Shown here: piece by piece, positions 62,907-64,000 of the stretch | Numbering within the stretch: position 1 is the first letter of the stretch | Layout of the letters: each line of letters starts with the position of its first letter | Source of the DNA: Chitinophaga ginsengisoli | GTDB lineage: Bacteria; Bacteroidota; Bacteroidia; Chitinophagales; Chitinophagaceae | Direction: 5' to 3' | Assembly (NCBI RefSeq): GCF_003014595.1 | Contig: NZ_PYGK01000006.1 | Span: forward strand, 248,001-312,000 | Length of the DNA: 64,000 nt | Position numbers and translations under genes: made by a program | The notes under the pieces: model-generated | What the model was told of the DNA's origin: nothing | Databases searched by the model: none | What the model saw: the letters and a program-made list of their open reading frames with translations, nothing else

Positions 62907-63125
62907 ATGAAAAACGCTCTGAAAATTGGTTTCTTAGCTTTAGCTCTTGGTGTATTTGCAGCTTCTTGCGGTGGTGGTTCTTCAACTCCAGCAGAAGATA
63001 CAACTGCTGCTGCTCAGACTATCGATTCAGCTGCTGCTACCGTTGATTCAGCTGCTGCAACTGTTGATTCTGCTGCTGCTGTTGTTGATTCAGCTAAAGC
63101 TGCTGTTGACTCTACCAAAAAGTAA
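62907..63125 (+). CDS. Small Ala/Ser/Asp-rich repeat lipoprotein
   Basis: Protein of 72 residues. A short signal ends in the lipobox FAASC (Cys at residue 21), so the mature protein is lipid-anchored. After a GGGSSTPAEDTT spacer come four to five repeats of about seven residues, of the form DSAAATV, DSAAATV, DSAAAVV, DSAKAAV, ending DSTKK. The heptad spacing and Ala-rich faces suggest an alpha-helix that could form a coiled coil, in the manner of Braun-type lipoproteins, but there is no sequence similarity that I can claim. The near-exact DNA repeats make length changes by slippage likely. Confidence 0.85.
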   Translation: MKNALKIGFLALALGVFAASCGGGSSTPAEDTTAAAQTIDSAAATVDSAAATVDSAAAVVDSAKAAVDSTKK

Positions 63126-63158
63126 TTACGTTGGTAAGCAAATAAAGGCTTTTATATG

Positions 63159-63191
63159 ACCGCTCCGTTCCAAAACGGGGCGGTTTTTTTT
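63159..63191 (+). terminator. Intrinsic terminator after the repeat lipoprotein
   Basis: ACCGCTCCGTT pairs with AACGGGGCGGT (one T/G pair) around CCAA, then eight T. Confidence 0.9.
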
Positions 63192-63280
63192 GTTAAGCCT
63201 GCTTGTTTAGATGGGAAACTGAAAAAAATATCAGAAATTGACTATTTTATTAGATAGATTGTAATTATTGATAAAAGTGC

Positions 63281-63310
63281 TTGGAAAATTCAAATCCTGG
63301 TGTATTTTTG
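63281..63310 (+). promoter_or_regulatory. Promoter of the pheA transcript
   Basis: TTG at 63281-63283, a 19-bp spacer and TATTTTTG at 63303-63310, an exact consensus match. The first leader ORF starts 20 bp after the -7 box. Confidence 0.7.
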
Positions 63311-63329
63311 TCAGGCAATTAAGCAAATT

Positions 63330-63392
63330 ATGATACAGCAAACAACCTTTGGTTACTTTTATGGTTTCTACTTTTTCTGGTACCAGGAATAG
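63330..63392 (+). CDS. pheA leader peptide 1 (20 residues)
   Basis: ATG 63330 to TAG 63392, product MIQQTTFGYFYGFYFFWYQE. Five Phe and four Tyr plus one Trp fall within twelve residues. With a consensus promoter just upstream and a terminator 39 bp downstream, and a prephenate dehydratase gene as target, this is an attenuation leader sensing aromatic aminoacyl-tRNA. The frame ends immediately before GGGAGGTC (63392-63399), the antiterminator segment. Confidence 0.88.
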   Translation: MIQQTTFGYFYGFYFFWYQE

Positions 63393-63442
63393 GGAGGTCG
63401 TTTGTAGTACTTAAATATAAAGAAACTAGCAAAGGGCCTCCC
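63392..63442 (+). promoter_or_regulatory. Antiterminator pairing of pheA attenuator 1
   Basis: GGGAGGTC at 63392-63399 can pair with GGCCTCCC at 63435-63442, the left arm of terminator 1 (eight pairs with one G/U). A ribosome finishing the leader would cover the first segment; a ribosome stalled at the Phe/Tyr codons would leave it free. Confidence 0.75.
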
Positions 63443-63464
63443 AGACGGGAGGCCTTCTTTTTTT
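63431..63464 (+). terminator. pheA attenuator terminator 1
   Basis: AGGGCCTCCC pairs with GGGAGGCCTT around AGAC, followed by CTTTTTTT. Confidence 0.92.
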
Positions 63465-63480
63465 GATAATATCAAGCTTT

Positions 63481-63561
63481 ATGTTACAGCGTTTCAGCCT
63501 TTATTTCTTTTACTTTTTCTTTTATTTCTTTTACGTCGTAAAGGCCGGGACTCTTTTGTAA
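63481..63561 (+). CDS. pheA leader peptide 2 (26 residues)
   Basis: ATG 63481 to TAA 63561, product starting MLQRFSLYFFYFFFYFFYVV and ending KAGTLL. Residues 8-18 are eleven aromatic residues in a row (seven Phe, four Tyr). It starts 17 bp after the first terminator's T run and is itself followed by a second terminator. This is a second attenuation leader in series with the first. The stretch of Phe and Tyr codons (63502-63534) stands just upstream of the antiterminator segment at 63545. Confidence 0.88.
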   Translation: MLQRFSLYFFYFFFYFFYVVKAGTLL

Positions 63562-63602
63562 TAACTGCACTCCAACATAATTGCAAATAAAAAGGGTCCC
63601 GG
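63545..63602 (+). promoter_or_regulatory. Antiterminator pairing of pheA attenuator 2
   Basis: CCGGGACTCTTTT at 63545-63557, spanning the last leader codons, pairs with AAAAGGGTCCCGG (63590-63602) in the left arm of terminator 2: thirteen pairs with one G/U. This competes directly with the terminator stem. Confidence 0.82.
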
Positions 63603-63622
63603 CTCCACCGGGGCCCTTTTTC
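63591..63622 (+). terminator. pheA attenuator terminator 2
   Basis: AAAGGGTCCCGG pairs with CCGGGGCCCTTT (one G/U) around CTCCA, followed by TT. It lies 58 bp before pheA. Confidence 0.9.
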
Positions 63623-63632
63623 ATTTTATACG

Positions 63633-63652
63633 GTAGTTGCTACAGCAACTAC
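63633..63652 (+). other. Short hairpin in the pheA leader
   Basis: GTAGTTGC, TACA, GCAACTAC: a perfect 8-bp stem 27 bp before the pheA start. It may protect the mRNA or tune translation. Confidence 0.5.
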
Positions 63653-63679
63653 AAACCAAAAAAACAAACATTAAAAAAA

Positions 63680-64000
63680 ATGCGTGTCGCAATTCAGGGT
63701 TTCGAAGGATGTTTTCATCAGATAGCAGCGGAAGGATACTATGGTAAGAATATAGAGATCGAATGTTGCGCATCCTTTCCGGAACTTGTAAAAAAGGTAG
63801 TTAAACAGAAAGATGCCGATGCCGGCGTAATGGCTATTGAGAATTCCATTGCCGGAAGCATCCTTCCGAACTATACTTTGCTAAAGAATTCAGGACTGCA
63901 TGTCATCGGTGAAGTATACCTTCATATCAAACAACACCTGATGGTGCTTCCCGGACAAAAACTTGAGGATATACGTGAAGTGCACTCACACCATATGGCT
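63680..64000 (+). CDS. pheA: Prephenate dehydratase (partial)
   Basis: First 107 codons of a prephenate dehydratase, which converts prephenate to phenylpyruvate in Phe synthesis; the gene runs off the window. The start MRVAIQGFEGCFHQIAAEGYYG is the usual opening of the family (GxxGsfs-like loop), and VMAIENSIAGSILPNY is the conserved active-site block. There is no chorismate mutase domain before it, so this is the monofunctional or N-terminal-dehydratase form; a C-terminal ACT domain would lie outside the window. Control is by the two attenuators upstream. Confidence 0.93.
   Translation, partial: MRVAIQGFEGCFHQIAAEGYYGKNIEIECCASFPELVKKVVKQKDADAGVMAIENSIAGSILPNYTLLKNSGLHVIGEVYLHIKQHLMVLPGQKLEDIREVHSHHMA

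Noticed and set aside
1..64000. CRISPR arrays, tRNA genes, insertion sequences, prophage
   Set aside because: Looked for by eye on both strands; no regularly spaced repeats, cloverleaf or transposase/integrase motif found.

Overview
The window looks like chromosomal DNA of a member of the Bacteroidota, most probably a Chitinophaga-like member of the Chitinophagaceae. The signs are three SusC-type receptors, two SusD-type lipoproteins, a FecR/ECF sigma surface-signalling set, a protein with a type B T9SS C-terminal domain, and promoters of the Bacteroidetes form TTTG-N19/20-TAnnTTTG. The genus is an inference from gene style; there is no rRNA here. No tRNA, rRNA, CRISPR array, phage or insertion sequence was recognised.

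Layout. 1-4706 (minus): ECF sigma factor, FecR-type anti-sigma and a SusC receptor with an STN signalling domain, cut by the window start. 4934-7139: divergent AraC-type and LacI-type regulators. 7270-22153 (plus): two successive SusC-SusD modules, each followed by a secreted protein that joins a c-type haem motif to a peptidylglycine-monooxygenase-like copper domain; the first module also has a redoxin. 22191-27397: housekeeping genes (mutS, an rRNA/tRNA methyltransferase, a UbiA-type prenyltransferase, ruvX, def). 27465-30496: two paralogous ECF sigma/RskA-type anti-sigma pairs, all with TTG or GTG starts. 30524-38079: a secreted protein of unknown function, a T9SS cargo protein, an RluD-type pseudouridine synthase, lipB, two exported unknowns and a PLP desulfhydrase/deaminase. 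38431-42153 (minus): GH20 hexosaminidase and GH29 fucosidase. 42343: nucleotidyltransferase. 43369-51422: the branched-chain amino acid operon ilvE-D-B-N-C-A behind a leader-peptide attenuator. 51544-53751: an oxidoreductase pair. 53870-59614: a sugar symporter, xylB, xylA and an aldose epimerase. 59686-60025: CsbD and a small membrane protein. 60122-62638: a small exported protein, then an ECF sigma factor with a membrane-anchored trypsin-like protease. 62907: an Ala-rich repeat lipoprotein. 63281-64000: pheA (partial).

The strongest regulatory finding is at the right edge. The prephenate dehydratase gene is preceded by two consecutive attenuators, each with a short Phe/Tyr-rich leader ORF (20 and 26 codons), a competing antiterminator segment and an intrinsic terminator. 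The second leader has eleven aromatic codons in a row and an antiterminator of about 13 bp. A third attenuator of the same design precedes ilvE, with a 37-residue leader containing six Val and two Ile in a row. The most interesting protein-level system is the duplicated SusC-SusD-copper/haem oxidase locus, which has no glycoside hydrolase and therefore probably handles something other than a polysaccharide. Two long imperfect palindromes, at 34453-34603 and 38228-38388, are unexplained by any gene.
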